A stretch of DNA of 36,868 nucleotides from Clostridia bacterium (GCA_017472285.1 JAFUQQ010000025.1:1-36868); one strand, 5' to 3'. Shown: positions 25,002-34,297, counted from the first letter of the stretch. Numbers and translations: made by a program. The notes: a model not told the origin generated them from the sequence alone.

Positions 25002-28000
25002 TTAGTTAGCTGCGGGTTCTGTTACCATGTAAGTATCAGAGAATACGCAGATTGTACCGTCGATTTCAACGTATTCGAACCAGAGGTAAGAAACTTCCTG
25101 CTGGAAGGAACCTGCGCCCATTGCTACGTAAGTGTAGTAAGGAGAGTTTGCAAAGCCCCAGAACTGACCGTTGAAGTACTTGTCGATGTTAGTAACTCTA
25201 GCTTCAGCAAGAGCAGCAACAGCAGCTTCGTATTCAGCTTTGTAGTATTCATACTTGGAGTCGGAGAGTTTGCCAGCCTTCCAAGCAGCTTCCTTAACTT
25301 CGAATGTAGCCTTGGTTGTCTTTACAGCATCTTCGAGTTTTGTGAAGAGATCTTCGTAAGCAGCACCAGAGATGATGGAAACGTTCTTGTTGTCGCCAGC
25401 CTTAACGAGGTTGCCTTCAACGTCACGGTAGAACCATGCGAAGTCCTTATTGGATACGTCAACAACCTTGCCGTCGCCCATGTCAGCCATGGTCTGACCA
25501 GCAGCGTTTTCAGAAACGAGTTTACCGATCTTGATGTCAGTTGCGTAAGATGTGTCGCCTTCAACGATCATGCAGTTCTTATCAACGAGGTAGTAGTTGC
25601 CACCCTGGATAGAGAGATCGATGTAAGCAGCCTTAGCTTCTTCGTATGTGGAGTATGCGCGGTAGATCTGACCTACGGATTCACCGGAGGGAAGAGCAAC
25701 AGCGGATTCGTCGGAGATTACGAGCCAGTTTTCGTTGTTATGACCTGCTCTGATAACAGCCTTAGCAGACTTGTTGAGGTATACGAGCTGAGTATCCTTG
25801 GTAGGTGTAACAACAGGATTAGAAGGAGTAGCGTCGCTGAGCTGAACACCGGAAACAGTACCGAGAACTGCGATACCAGAGATATCGCCGGACTGCTTAA
25901 CAGTTGCGTTCCATTCAGTTACGAAGAGTTCGATCTTGCTGTCGATGAGTTCCTTAACAGTGTAAACCTGTGTCTTGAAGCCATCAGCAGAAGGTGTAAC
26001 GAGAACTACGGGAGTCTTAGCAGTTACAGTGTGCTTAGTTGTGTAAGCAGCATCTTCGATGTCGATTACAGCGTAAGCAGCACCAGGATAGTAACCAGCA
26101 TCACCGTTAACTTTGTTGATGAACTTAACAGTTGCGTAAGTCTTATCAACGTTCTTAACTTCAGCGATTGCGAAGTCGTTGATTGTGTCTGCGTCGTTGT
26201 TAACGTCGAGAGCAGCGATAGCAGCGTTTACAGGTGTAGCAACGTCTGTAAGAGCTACGTCATAGATAGTTGCGAGTTCGTCTGCGTTAGCCCAGTCATA
26301 GGAGATTGCTGTGTAAGCATAGTCTTCTTTGCCGTTAGCGTCTTTTACAGTTTCCCACTTGATGCCGATGTTGGAAACGATGATGAATACGTAACCGTCG
26401 TCGTCAACAAAGAATTCGGGAAGCGGATATTTAGCAGCTTCTTCTTCAGTAGTTACCTTAACCTGAACGGATTCTTTACCAGTAACACCGTAGTAGAGAG
26501 GAACCATGTAAGTGCTCTTTTCGTCAACGATACCGTCAGCAGTACCGATAACGTTGTCATAAATTACAACAGTAGCATACTTGATTGTGTATTCGTAGGA
26601 TTCAGTCTTGGAGTTGTAGGATCTTTCGTAGTAGGGTTCGAAACCAACAACTGCAGCGTACTTAACAGTCTTTTCAACGATACCAGCAGCGTTGAGACCG
26701 GAAGCGATTACTTCGTTTTCAACGATGTCGATGATGTGACCGGACTGGATTGCATTCCAGCTATTTTCAGCAGTGAATGCTTCGAGAGTGTACAAAGGAT
26801 AGTACCATCTGTTTCTGAATGTGGAGCTGTTGCCGTTAATGAAGAAGTATTCGTTACCTGTTGTTGCAGCAACGCTGTCAGCAGTGTAAGGAACGTACTT
26901 GAGGTAGTTGGAACCGCCGTCAGCGATTACTTCTACGTAGATGAGGTCTGTGCCGGGGTTAACTTTGCAGTTGTCAGTGGAAGCTACGTTCTTGTCGTAG
27001 TCATAGTTGGGGTCGAGAAGGTCGCCTGCGAAGATAGCAGAGTATACTTCGTAGTTAGCCCAGTCGAACATGGAGGATGCGGAAGCACGAACTTCTTTGG
27101 TAACAACACCTGCTACACCGTTGCTGGTGGAGTTGGTCTTGCTGGAAATGAAGAGGTTGCCCTTGCTATCTGCGGGATATGTGATACCGTTGATAGTTAC
27201 AGTCTTACCGCCCTTAGCTACATATGTGCCAGGGTTGTTAGCGTCTTCAACGAACATGTTGGAGAAACCGCCAGACTGACCGGGACGATCGTAACCGAAG
27301 ATACCGGAACCGGGAGCAGGAGAGTTAGCGAAATGAGACTTAAGAATTTCTGTGAGGTATGTGTAAGAGGAGTGAGCATTGGAGCCGCTCTGAGCGATAG
27401 TAACGTTGTAGATGTTGTCTACGCCGTCAACCTTTTCTGCATCAACAACGAAACCGCTGATACCAGTGGACTTGTCGGTGGAGAGGAGGCAGATTGCAAC
27501 GCCTTCAGCGTCAACAGCGAAGTTAACGTATTTACCAGCCATCCAAGCAGCTGTGATAGCCTTAACTTCGTCAGCAGTAGCGCTTACGATACCTTCAGCA
27601 ACTGCGTCAGCAGCTTCTGTAAGGAATGTGCACCATGCGGAAGAATCGAGAGTGTATTCAGCAGTAGCACCGCCGATAGTTACGTCAAATGTGGTCTTAG
27701 CTTTAGCTTCAACAGGAATGTAAACAGTCTTAAGAGTACCGTCAACAGTTCTGATCTTAGCTACATAGTATTCTTTGAGAGCGAATGCATCGATTTCTTC
27801 GATGATACCAGTGGAGAATTCAGCAAGGTCGATAACCTTGTAGATGGGGTGGATCTGAGCGGAAGCGCCCTGACCAGCAGTACCGAGAACGCCGAGACCG
27901 TCTTCAGCAGCGATAGCGAGCTGGAGTTTGCCAGTAGCTTCACCTACGTTTGTCCAAGCGTCGGAGCAGAGGTTGGACCAAGCGGTGGTGAGACCAGTAC

Positions 28001-29726
28001 CGTTAGGATACTTGATGGAGAAGTTGAAGAGAACAGTACCGATAGCGCTGTACTTAGCGGTTTCTTTAACTTCAACAGGAACTTCAACAGTTACGGGGTT
28101 GCCTTCTTCGTCGAGAACGGGGTTACCTTCTTCGTCGAGAACAGGAACAGTTTCAGTTACAACGTTGCCTTCAGCATCTTTCTGCTTGATGGTTTCGCCG
28201 TTGGAGAGAGCTGTGATGTAGGGGTAAGCGTTGGTGTCATCAGCACCGCTTACGTTGTTAACGCCGGAGAAGATCTTGAATGCATCGCTCTTGTGAACGA
28301 TAACAGTTTCATAAGCACCGTCGTTGTCAGTATCGTTGAATACTGCGTATACAGAACCCTGAGCAGCGTTGATGAGAGTGTTAACTGCTTCATCAGCTGT
28401 GAGAGCTGTGTACTTACCTGTAACAACGTCGAAATCAGTACCGTCGAGAACTTCGATATCAGCGTTGGGACCTACTTTATACTGCTTGCCCTGGAAGTTG
28501 AGAACTGCGGAAGTGATAACGCCGTCAGTGTTCTTAACGATGTTGGTCCAAGAAGTAGCAAGAGCTTCAGTGTAGGAAGTGGGGAGAACGGGGATGAAGT
28601 TGTTGGATGTGCCAACAGCAGCTGCGTGCCAACCGAGGTACTTGTTGGAGAAGTTAGCATTGTTAGCAGCGAGAGATGTTGCCTGAACGTAGGTGTTAAC
28701 AACAACGGAGTTGGTGTCGCCTACAGCAATGTCGAATGCGAGCATAGCACCGGTCTGTCTGTCAAGTTTAACGTTAACAAGAGTACCGAGCTGAACATGT
28801 TCGAATACTGCGATTTCGTCAGCTTCGTTCATGAAGTCAACGTATTCGGGAAGACCGAGAGCGAGACGAACCTGTCTGAGGAATTCTTCACCTTCGATGG
28901 TGAGGAGAGCGCCACCGTTAACGGGAGCGAGAACAACTGCCTTGTTTGTATCGAGAAGGTTGGTGTCGAATGTGTGGGGGTTAGAAGCCTGACCGCCACG
29001 GTTTGTGGTGTCCTGGAGTCTGGTCATGTCAACAACGTAGTAGGTGTTTTCTGTTACACCGAGGTTGTTGTTAACTACGAAGTAATCACCAAGGTCGATA
29101 CCGTCAGCAGTGAGGGAACGATCCTTAACGATTTCGCTGCAGTTCATGATGCTTGCGAGAAGGTAAGCAGCTTCACCGTAGCTGAGTTCGTAGTCGTAGT
29201 TGTATGTAGCAGTGTTAGCAAGGAAGACCTGGTCGAAAGCGTAGCAGTACATCTGAGCAACACGCATGTAGTTGTACTTCCAGTTTTCATCGGATGTGTC
29301 GTAAACCTTGTCTTCGTAACCCATCATTCTTACGATAACTGCAGCAGCTTCAGCAAGGGTTGTAGCCTTGTCGGGAGCGAATGTGCCGTCACCGTTACCG
29401 ATGATGAAGTGAGCCTGCTTGGAGTAAGCGATAGCAGCCTTGTGGTGTGCATCGGTTACGTCAGTGAAGTCAACGCCTGCGACTTCATCTTTCCAAGCGG
29501 AATCAAGAAGCTGGTGGGACTCGATCTTTGCAACCCAAAGAACGAAGTCATTTCTTGTGATTTTCTGATCTGCCTTAGTTGCGCTGATGGAGTCTACACC
29601 AATGCTCTGGATGTAGTCTACACCGGGCTGATACCAAGGAGTTTCAGCAGCAGATACTGTTGCAAATGTGCCGACTACTACGAGTACAGCGAGAACAAGT
29701 GCAAGAGTTCTTTTGAAGTTTCTCAT
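25002..29726 (-). CDS. SLH-domain S-layer protein (1574 aa)
   Basis: A Sec signal peptide (MRNFKRTLALVLAVLVVVGT..., cleavage near VSA-AE) is followed by about three SLH repeats (roughly residues 30-205). Motifs such as FTDVTDAHHKAAIAYSKQ and IGNGDGTFAPDKATTLAEAAAVIVRMMG are visible. The remainder is a long Ala/Thr/Val/Asp-rich beta-type region, fitting a self-assembling cell-surface lattice protein anchored to wall polymers. Expression is probably very high: strong AGGAGG, two tandem promoters, a 5' stabilising hairpin, and codon use so biased that the opposite strand stays open for over 4 kb. A 24-bp tandem repeat lies near residues 529-545. It has a dedicated terminator, so it is monocistronic. 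Confidence 0.93.
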   Translation of the reverse strand: MRNFKRTLALVLAVLVVVGTFATVSAAETPWYQPGVDYIQSIGVDSISATKADQKITRNDFVLWVAKIESHQLLDSAWKDEVAGVDFTDVTDAHHKAAIAYSKQAHFIIGNGDGTFAPDKATTLAEAAAVIVRMMGYEDKVYDTSDENWKYNYMRVAQMYCYAFDQVFLANTATYNYDYELSYGEAAYLLASIMNCSEIVKDRSLTADGIDLGDYFVVNNNLGVTENTYYVVDMTRLQDTTNRGGQASNPHTFDTNLLDTNKAVVLAPVNGGALLTIEGEEFLRQVRLALGLPEYVDFMNEADEIAVFEHVQLGTLVNVKLDRQTGAMLAFDIAVGDTNSVVVNTYVQATSLAANNANFSNKYLGWHAAAVGTSNNFIPVLPTSYTEALATSWTNIVKNTDGVITSAVLNFQGKQYKVGPNADIEVLDGTDFDVVTGKYTALTADEAVNTLINAAQGSVYAVFNDTDNDGAYETVIVHKSDAFKIFSGVNNVSGADDTNAYPYITALSNGETIKQKDAEGNVVTETVPVLDEEGNPVLDEEGNPVTVEVPVEVKETAKYSAIGTVLFNFSIKYPNGTGLTTAWSNLCSDAWTNVGEATGKLQLAIAAEDGLGVLGTAGQGASAQIHPIYKVIDLAEFSTGIIEEIDAFALKEYYVAKIRTVDGTLKTVYIPVEAKAKTTFDVTIGGATAEYTLDSSAWCTFLTEAADAVAEGIVSATADEVKAITAAWMAGKYVNFAVDAEGVAICLLSTDKSTGISGFVVDAEKVDGVDNIYNVTIAQSGSNAHSSYTYLTEILKSHFANSPAPGSGIFGYDRPGQSGGFSNMFVEDANNPGTYVAKGGKTVTINGITYPADSKGNLFISSKTNSTSNGVAGVVTKEVRASASSMFDWANYEVYSAIFAGDLLDPNYDYDKNVASTDNCKVNPGTDLIYVEVIADGGSNYLKYVPYTADSVAATTGNEYFFINGNSSTFRNRWYYPLYTLEAFTAENSWNAIQSGHIIDIVENEVIASGLNAAGIVEKTVKYAAVVGFEPYYERSYNSKTESYEYTIKYATVVIYDNVIGTADGIVDEKSTYMVPLYYGVTGKESVQVKVTTEEEAAKYPLPEFFVDDDGYVFIIVSNIGIKWETVKDANGKEDYAYTAISYDWANADELATIYDVALTDVATPVNAAIAALDVNNDADTINDFAIAEVKNVDKTYATVKFINKVNGDAGYYPGAAYAVIDIEDAAYTTKHTVTAKTPVVLVTPSADGFKTQVYTVKELIDSKIELFVTEWNATVKQSGDISGIAVLGTVSGVQLSDATPSNPVVTPTKDTQLVYLNKSAKAVIRAGHNNENWLVISDESAVALPSGESVGQIYRAYSTYEEAKAAYIDLSIQGGNYYLVDKNCMIVEGDTSYATDIKIGKLVSENAAGQTMADMGDGKVVDVSNKDFAWFYRDVEGNLVKAGDNKNVSIISGAAYEDLFTKLEDAVKTTKATFEVKEAAWKAGKLSDSKYEYYKAEYEAAVAALAEARVTNIDKYFNGQFWGFANSPYYTYVAMGAGSFQQEVSYLWFEYVEIDGTICVFSDTYMVTEPAAN
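28093..28140 (-). repeat. 24-bp tandem repeat inside the S-layer gene
   Basis: Two adjacent 24-bp units differ at one base. Each encodes an 8-residue LDEEGNPV-like unit, giving DEEGNPVLDEEGNPV in the protein. This is a recent in-frame duplication in a surface loop or linker. Confidence 0.85.
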
Positions 29727-29752
29727 TTTAGTATTCCTCCTAAAAATTTTGG

Positions 29753-29770
29753 ACAGCGTGAGAGCGCTGT
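29753..29770 (-). promoter_or_regulatory. 5'-leader hairpin of the S-layer mRNA
   Basis: ACAGCG, loop TGAGAG, CGCTGT lies about 5 bases after the predicted P1 start and before the AGGAGG site. Hairpins at the very 5' end often lengthen mRNA life in S-layer genes; the role here is inferred. Confidence 0.6.
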
Positions 29771-29781
29771 GTTATGGTTCT

Positions 29782-29810
29782 ATGATACTATAAACGGAAA
29801 AATTTTTCAA
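29782..29810 (-). promoter_or_regulatory. S-layer promoter P1
   Basis: On the minus strand TTGAAA, 17 bp, TATCAT. The predicted start near 29775 gives a leader of about 50 nt. It lies exactly 115 bp downstream of P2. Confidence 0.8.
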
Positions 29811-29822
29811 GGGGTTTTGCGG

Positions 29823-29847
29823 TTTTGTAACATAACTGTAACATTTC
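29823..29847 (-). promoter_or_regulatory. Direct-repeat box upstream of P1
   Basis: A 25-bp box that on the minus strand contains GTTACA, 5 bp, GTTACA, an 11-bp period as in OmpR/PhoB-family sites. It lies 12 bp upstream of the P1 -35. An identical box sits at the same place before P2. The regulator is not encoded in the window. Confidence 0.65.
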
Positions 29848-29896
29848 ACGAAATCCTGTGATATTTCACGCCATAGTGCTCATAGGTTACGGTACT

Positions 29897-29925
29897 ATCA
29901 TACACGAACATTTTAAAAAAGTCAA
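29897..29925 (-). promoter_or_regulatory. S-layer promoter P2
   Basis: On the minus strand TTGACT, 17 bp, TATGAT. The predicted start near 29890 gives a leader of about 165 nt. The -35, the -10 and the upstream box are each shifted exactly 115 bp from those of P1. Confidence 0.8.
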
Positions 29926-29937
29926 TTACTTTTCTCG

Positions 29938-29962
29938 TTTTGTAACATAACTGTAACATTTC
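29938..29962 (-). promoter_or_regulatory. Direct-repeat box upstream of P2
   Basis: Identical over 25 bp to the box at 29823-29847, and also 12 bp from the -35 of its promoter. The sequence on either side differs, so the box has been kept while its surroundings changed. Confidence 0.65.
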
Positions 29963-30043
29963 TCCCGCAAAAGCCGTTTTCCACAGCCTTATATATAATA
30001 TAAAGGAAGAAACACCTGTAATAAAGCGCGAAAAAGGAAAGAT

Positions 30044-30264
30044 GTGGGTTTGTTTTGTTGCGGTTCGTTACAATTCCTTTGTAACAAAAAGCCTGAATGT
30101 CATTTTTCTTTGTTTGAAAGAAAAATGACGAAAAAGAAGCAAACAAGGGTTGCACCCTTGACCCGATGCGTCTTTTTATGTATCCCGTCACGCTTCATAT
30201 CAAGTTACTATCACTTGATAGGCGCGTGAGGTAATTTTGTGCGATGCTTTTATGACATCCCCAC
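30044..30264 (+). other. Structured intergenic element, copy 2 (possible ncRNA or folded repeat)
   Basis: It has the same plan as copy 1 at 16154-16370: closing stem GTGGG / CCCAC, stem a GTCATTTTTCTTT / AAAGAAAAATGAC with loop GTTTG, linker GAAAAAGAAGCAAAC, stem b CAAGGGT / ACCCTTG with loop TGC, and stem c CACGC / GCGTG enclosing TATCAAGT / ACTTGATA with internal loop TTCA/GGC. It adds one hairpin (GTTACAA-TTCC-TTGTAAC) near 30067. It lies between pheT and the S-layer promoters, opposite in sense to both genes. No coding frame is credible here. Confidence 0.65.
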
Positions 30265-30288
30265 GCTCATTATCAAAAAATCAAACAT

Positions 30289-30319
30289 AAAGCCTTCCCT
30301 ATTATATAAGGAAGGCTTT
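30289..30319. terminator. Probable bidirectional terminator beyond pheT
   Basis: AAAGCCTTCC, an 11-nt loop, GGAAGGCTTT. It lies about 150 bases past the pheT stop on the minus strand. The U-tract is short (TTT), so strength is uncertain. Confidence 0.5.
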
Positions 30320-30344
30320 CATATTCTTTATCACAAAATAGATT

Positions 30345-30464
30345 CAGAGGCATCACAGAGCGTTTCTTTTGGCTTTGCGCTTTTTTGCACAAAATACCAT
30401 CGGTGGCACCCACAGAGCGTTTCTTTTTTGCTTACTTTTTTCTTTTCGTAAAGAAAAAAGTAAG
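30345..30464. repeat. Dispersed hairpin repeat, family R, two units, abutting the pheT stop
   Basis: Two consecutive units share the CACAGAGCGTTTCTTTT core. The second forms CTTACTTTTTTCTTT / AAAGAAAAAAGTAAG and ends on the base next to the pheT stop codon. The final 15 bases are identical to those that abut the stop codon at 185. This repeated placement is the clearest sign that the family targets or serves gene 3' ends. Confidence 0.75.
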
Positions 30465-32906
30465 TTACTGGCGGATGGTGATGCCGAGGATGCGTTCTAC
30501 GCCGCGGAGAATCTTTGCGGCAGCCTTGTCGGCTTCTTCAACGGTGAGGGTGTGATCTGTGCTGCGCAGAGAAACGGAGAACGATACGCTCTTTTTGTTT
30601 TCACCGAGCTTTGCACTGTCACGATAGATATCGAAGAACTTGATATCTTCGATGAGAGAAACGCCGGAATGACGCATAGCATCTTCGATTGCGCCAACGG
30701 TCACTTCTTCATCACAAACGAAGGAGAAGTCACGGGTGGATGCGGGGAATTTCGGAAGTGCTTTATAGGACTTCTTGCTGTTCGAAACGGCAAAGATGTT
30801 TTCATAATCGAGTTCCGCGAGATATACACGGGAATCGAAGCTGTAATTCTGAGCTGTGGCGGGATGAAGTTCGCCCATCGTGCCGAGATAAGTGCCGTCA
30901 GCGGCGGTGATGACTGCACATCTGCCGGGATGGAAGGTGGGGTCGTCCGTCTTTGCGGCAAAGGTTGCCTTGATACCGGCAGTCTTAAAGATTTCTTCAC
31001 ACATACCCTTGATCGCATAGAAATCGGTATTGCCGTATGCACCGATCATGATCTTGACTCTTTCATCGGGAAGCGTACCTGCAAGACCGTGGGTATTGGT
31101 CACGGTGCCTTCGGGTCTAGGAAGGAATACTTTCGCCATTTCATAAAGAGCAACGTTGTCATTACCGTGGTTGCAGTTGAGTTCAAGTGTTTCAAGCATA
31201 GAGGGAATTGCGGTTGTACGCATGGTCTTGGTGTCTTCACCGAAAGGATTCATGATCTCAACGGACGTACGGCGAACATCGTCTGTCGCAAGACCCGCTT
31301 TATCATAAAGCTTTGCGGACATGAAAGAATAGGTATAGATTTCATCCAAGCCGAAACCGAGGAGGACATTGTGCAGATTTTTCTGGAGTGCCTGTTTTTT
31401 GGTCAGACCGCCCTGTGTCATGGAAGAAACGATGCTGCCAGACTGAATTTCATTGTAGCCGTAGATACGAACAACTTCTTCCGCAATATCGTTCATGCAA
31501 CGAACGTCATCACGGTAAGACGGAACGGTAATGATGCCGTTTTCAACCTTGAAGTTGAGGCTTTCAAGGATCTCGATCATCTTTTCTGCGGAAAGATCGA
31601 TACCGAGGAAGCGGTTCATTCTTTCGGGTTCAAACGCAACGGTTGCGATTTCTTTCTTTGCGGGATAAACATCAATAATGCCGTTTACGACTTCACCGGC
31701 ACCGAGAAGATTTACGAGTTCACAAGCTCTTTCAAGTGCGGGGATGGTGTTTTCGCTGTCAAGTCCCTTTTCAAAACGAGCGGAGGAGTCGGTACGCATA
31801 CCGAGTTTTTTCGCTGTGATACGAACGGAGCTGCCGAGGAACATTGCGGATTCAAATACGACGGTCGTGGTATCGTCTTTGATCTCGCTGTTTGCACCGC
31901 CCATAACACCTGCGAGGGCAACGGGTTTTTTGCTGTCTGCAATAACAAGCATATCAGATTCAAGATTTCTTGCCTGATCGTCAAGGGTCATGAATACTTC
32001 CTTGTCGCCTGCCGTGCGGACTTCAATGTGCTTGCCGTCAAGACAAGTGTAGTCGAAAGCGTGCATGGGCTGACCGTATTCGAGCATGACGTAGTTGGTG
32101 ATATCGACGATATTATTGATAGGACGGACACCGGATGCACGGAGGCGCATGCGGAGCCAGAGGGGAGAGGGTTCGATCTTGACGTTCTTGACGACACGCG
32201 CGCTGTAACGGAAGCATTTTTCTGTATCCTTGATGGCGATGTCGAGATAATTGTTGATATCATCGCCAACTTCCTTGACAACGGGAGTCGGGATTTTGAT
32301 TTCTTTATCAAAGCTTGCCGCGCTTTCTCTTGCCAGACCGATGATGGAAAGACAGTCGGGGCGGTTGGGCGTGATTTCAAATTCAACGGCTTTATCTCTC
32401 ATCTGAAGCACGTCAACGATATCGTCGCCGGGCTTGTAGGTGAGTTCGGGATAAGCGTTGAGGATAAGGATGCCGTCTGTGGGAGCGTTCGGCATATCGT
32501 GGAGGGTAAGACCGAGCTCTTCGATGGAGCAGAACATACCTTCGGAGATCGCGCCGCGGAGCTTGCCGGATTTGATCTGATGGCCGCCTGCGAGAGTGAC
32601 GACTCTCTTTTCATCCTTGGGGCAATAGCAAACGGGAACGTAAGCGCCGGGGAATACGTTCTTTGCCGCGGTTACGATCTGAAGCGTTTTTTCGCCGCAG
32701 TCAACCTGACAGATCACGAGTCTTTCCGCATCGGGATGCTGTTCCACGCTGAGAATATGACCAACACGAACACCGTCGATCTCGTTGCCGCAAAGCTCAT
32801 AGCCCTCGACCTTGGAACCGGTATCGGTCATTCTGTCGCAATATTTTTTGATGTCAATATCGTTGCAATCCACAAAATCGGAAAGCCAATTCATTGATAA
32901 TACCAT
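30465..32906 (-). CDS. pheT: Phenylalanyl-tRNA synthetase beta subunit
   Basis: 813 aa, a normal length. The N-terminal tRNA-binding OB domain (about 40-150, HILSVEQHPDAERLVICQVDCG), B3/B4 editing domain (about 205-370, with RASGVRPINNIVDITNYVMLEYGQPMHAFD), B5, core and C-terminal FDX-ACB domain (SKKSYKALPKFPASTRDFSFV) are all recognisable. It forms the alpha2-beta2 enzyme with PheS and also removes mischarged Tyr. AAGGAG precedes the ATG, and it starts 22 bp after pheS under the same T-box. Confidence 0.97.
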   Translation of the reverse strand: MVLSMNWLSDFVDCNDIDIKKYCDRMTDTGSKVEGYELCGNEIDGVRVGHILSVEQHPDAERLVICQVDCGEKTLQIVTAAKNVFPGAYVPVCYCPKDEKRVVTLAGGHQIKSGKLRGAISEGMFCSIEELGLTLHDMPNAPTDGILILNAYPELTYKPGDDIVDVLQMRDKAVEFEITPNRPDCLSIIGLARESAASFDKEIKIPTPVVKEVGDDINNYLDIAIKDTEKCFRYSARVVKNVKIEPSPLWLRMRLRASGVRPINNIVDITNYVMLEYGQPMHAFDYTCLDGKHIEVRTAGDKEVFMTLDDQARNLESDMLVIADSKKPVALAGVMGGANSEIKDDTTTVVFESAMFLGSSVRITAKKLGMRTDSSARFEKGLDSENTIPALERACELVNLLGAGEVVNGIIDVYPAKKEIATVAFEPERMNRFLGIDLSAEKMIEILESLNFKVENGIITVPSYRDDVRCMNDIAEEVVRIYGYNEIQSGSIVSSMTQGGLTKKQALQKNLHNVLLGFGLDEIYTYSFMSAKLYDKAGLATDDVRRTSVEIMNPFGEDTKTMRTTAIPSMLETLELNCNHGNDNVALYEMAKVFLPRPEGTVTNTHGLAGTLPDERVKIMIGAYGNTDFYAIKGMCEEIFKTAGIKATFAAKTDDPTFHPGRCAVITAADGTYLGTMGELHPATAQNYSFDSRVYLAELDYENIFAVSNSKKSYKALPKFPASTRDFSFVCDEEVTVGAIEDAMRHSGVSLIEDIKFFDIYRDSAKLGENKKSVSFSVSLRSTDHTLTVEEADKAAAKILRGVERILGITIRQ

Positions 32907-32928
32907 AAAAATTCACTCTCCTTTTCCA

Positions 32929-33939
32929 TTAAAATTGACGCAAGAAGCGTACGTCGTTTTCAAACATCAGACGCAGGTCGTCGATGCCGAGTCTTGCCAT
33001 GGTGATTCTTTCCACGCCCATACCGAACGCAAAGCCCGAGTATTCGTTGGGGTCGATGCCGCAATTGGAAAGAACGAACGGATGGACCATACCTGCGCCG
33101 AGGATTTCCATCCAGCCTTCGCCCTTGCAAAGACGGCAGCCCTTACCGCCGCAAACGAAGCATGAAACGTCAACTTCTGCGGAGGGTTCTGTGAACGGGA
33201 AGTGGTGAGGACGGAAGCGAAGCTTGGTTTCAGAACCGAACATCTGCTTTGCGAAAAGTTCAAGGATGCCCTTGAGGTCGCCCATGGTGATACCCTTGTC
33301 AACGACAAGACCTTCTACCTGATGGAAGATCGGGGAGTGTGTTGCGTCTGCAGGGTCGGCACGGTAAACACGACCGGGAGAGATGATACGGATCGGAGGC
33401 TTCTTATTTTCCATGACACGAACCTGAACGGGAGATGTCTGGGAACGGAGAAGGATATTATCCGTAATATAGAAGGTATCCTGTGTATCACGTGCGGGAT
33501 GGTTGGGGGGGAGATTCAATGCTTCAAAGTTATAATAGTCATATTCGACTTCGGGTCCTTCCGCAATGGAGAAGCCCATGCCGATGAAGATTTCGCGGAG
33601 CATTTCTTCGGTCTGCGCGATGGGATGGCGATGACCGACGGTCAGTTCCTTACCGGGAATGGTAACGTCGAGCTTTTCTGTGAGAAGACGGCGTTCCAAT
33701 TCTTTTTTCTTCTGTTCTTCGGCTTTTTTAGCGAGAGCTGTTTCGATCTCTGCCTTGATTTCATTGACAAGACCGCCGATGATCGGTCTTTCTTCGGGAG
33801 AAACTTTACCCATACCGCGAAGTACGGCAGTCAGTTCACCCTTTTTGCCGAGATATTTGATACGAAGTTCTTCTGTATTTTCAGCAGCTTCGATCTCGGC
33901 AATTGCTTTGATTCTGATCTGTTCAAGCAATGCTTTCAT
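32929..33939 (-). CDS. pheS: Phenylalanyl-tRNA synthetase alpha subunit
   Basis: 336 aa with an N-terminal coiled coil and a class II catalytic core. Motif 2 region is [22 protein letters not shown], the Phe pocket [17 protein letters not shown], a Cys cluster [12 protein letters not shown], and motif 3 [18 protein letters not shown]. The ATG opening MKALLEQ at 33939 has GAAAGGAAA upstream and is preferred to the longer frame. Expression is under the Phe-type T-box leader upstream, so it should rise when charged tRNA-Phe falls. Confidence 0.97.
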   Translation of the reverse strand: MKALLEQIRIKAIAEIEAAENTEELRIKYLGKKGELTAVLRGMGKVSPEERPIIGGLVNEIKAEIETALAKKAEEQKKKELERRLLTEKLDVTIPGKELTVGHRHPIAQTEEMLREIFIGMGFSIAEGPEVEYDYYNFEALNLPPNHPARDTQDTFYITDNILLRSQTSPVQVRVMENKKPPIRIISPGRVYRADPADATHSPIFHQVEGLVVDKGITMGDLKGILELFAKQMFGSETKLRFRPHHFPFTEPSAEVDVSCFVCGGKGCRLCKGEGWMEILGAGMVHPFVLSNCGIDPNEYSGFAFGMGVERITMARLGIDDLRLMFENDVRFLRQF

Positions 33940-34291
33940 GATGTATTTCCTTTCAGTTGTGATTTGTTTTTTGATAGGCGGCAATCGGGGGCGGCGGCTC
34001 GCCGCAAAACAAAAAAGCCCCCCGTCCGCAAAAAGGGACGGGAGCGCTTTGAAAAACTTTCAAAAAGCTTCCGCGGTACCACCCGATTTTCCCGAATCCT
34101 TGAGATTCGGAACACTCTGATCTTGCCTGTAACGGTGCAAATTCCGTCCTTCGCTACTTGATTTCACGAAGACCGCTCCAAAGTGAAAGGCATTTTTGCG
34201 CCAAGCGATCTGCTTTCAGCCGGGGACAGACCTCTCTTTATGCTTGTATATTCGCAAAAAGCCACTTTTTCATAGCGTTTTTATAATTACG
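33940..34291 (-). ncRNA. T-box leader (tRNA-Phe responsive) of pheST
   Basis: On the minus strand, stem I (AGAGAGG... region), the specifier TTC at 34187-34185 followed by ACTTTGGAGC, and the conserved T-box GGGTGGTACCGCGG (34084-34071) appear in order. A terminator with T6 follows. The UUC specifier fits the Phe synthetase genes downstream. Uncharged tRNA-Phe should stabilise the antiterminator and allow transcription. Confidence 0.92.
34011..34046 (-). terminator. T-box attenuator terminator
   Basis: On the minus strand GCTCCCGTCC, short loop, GGACGGGGGGC, then TTTTTT. It competes with the T-box antiterminator formed around 34071-34084 and precedes pheS. Confidence 0.88.
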
Positions 34292-34297
34292 TTTAAT

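Noticed and set aside
25740..29861. A 1373-codon open frame on the plus strand opposite the S-layer gene
   Set aside because: It is the mirror of strong codon bias: the S-layer gene avoids the Leu and Ser codons TTA, CTA and TCA, whose complements are stops. The product is Val/Ser/Cys-rich low-complexity sequence with no domain, and it begins without a ribosome binding site.
30369..32897. An 842-codon open frame opposite pheT, and similar long frames opposite the exporter genes (19057-21324, 21357-23669)
   Set aside because: All lie antisense to well-recognised genes, translate to Phe/Ile/Arg-rich sequence without motifs, and follow from the same codon bias.
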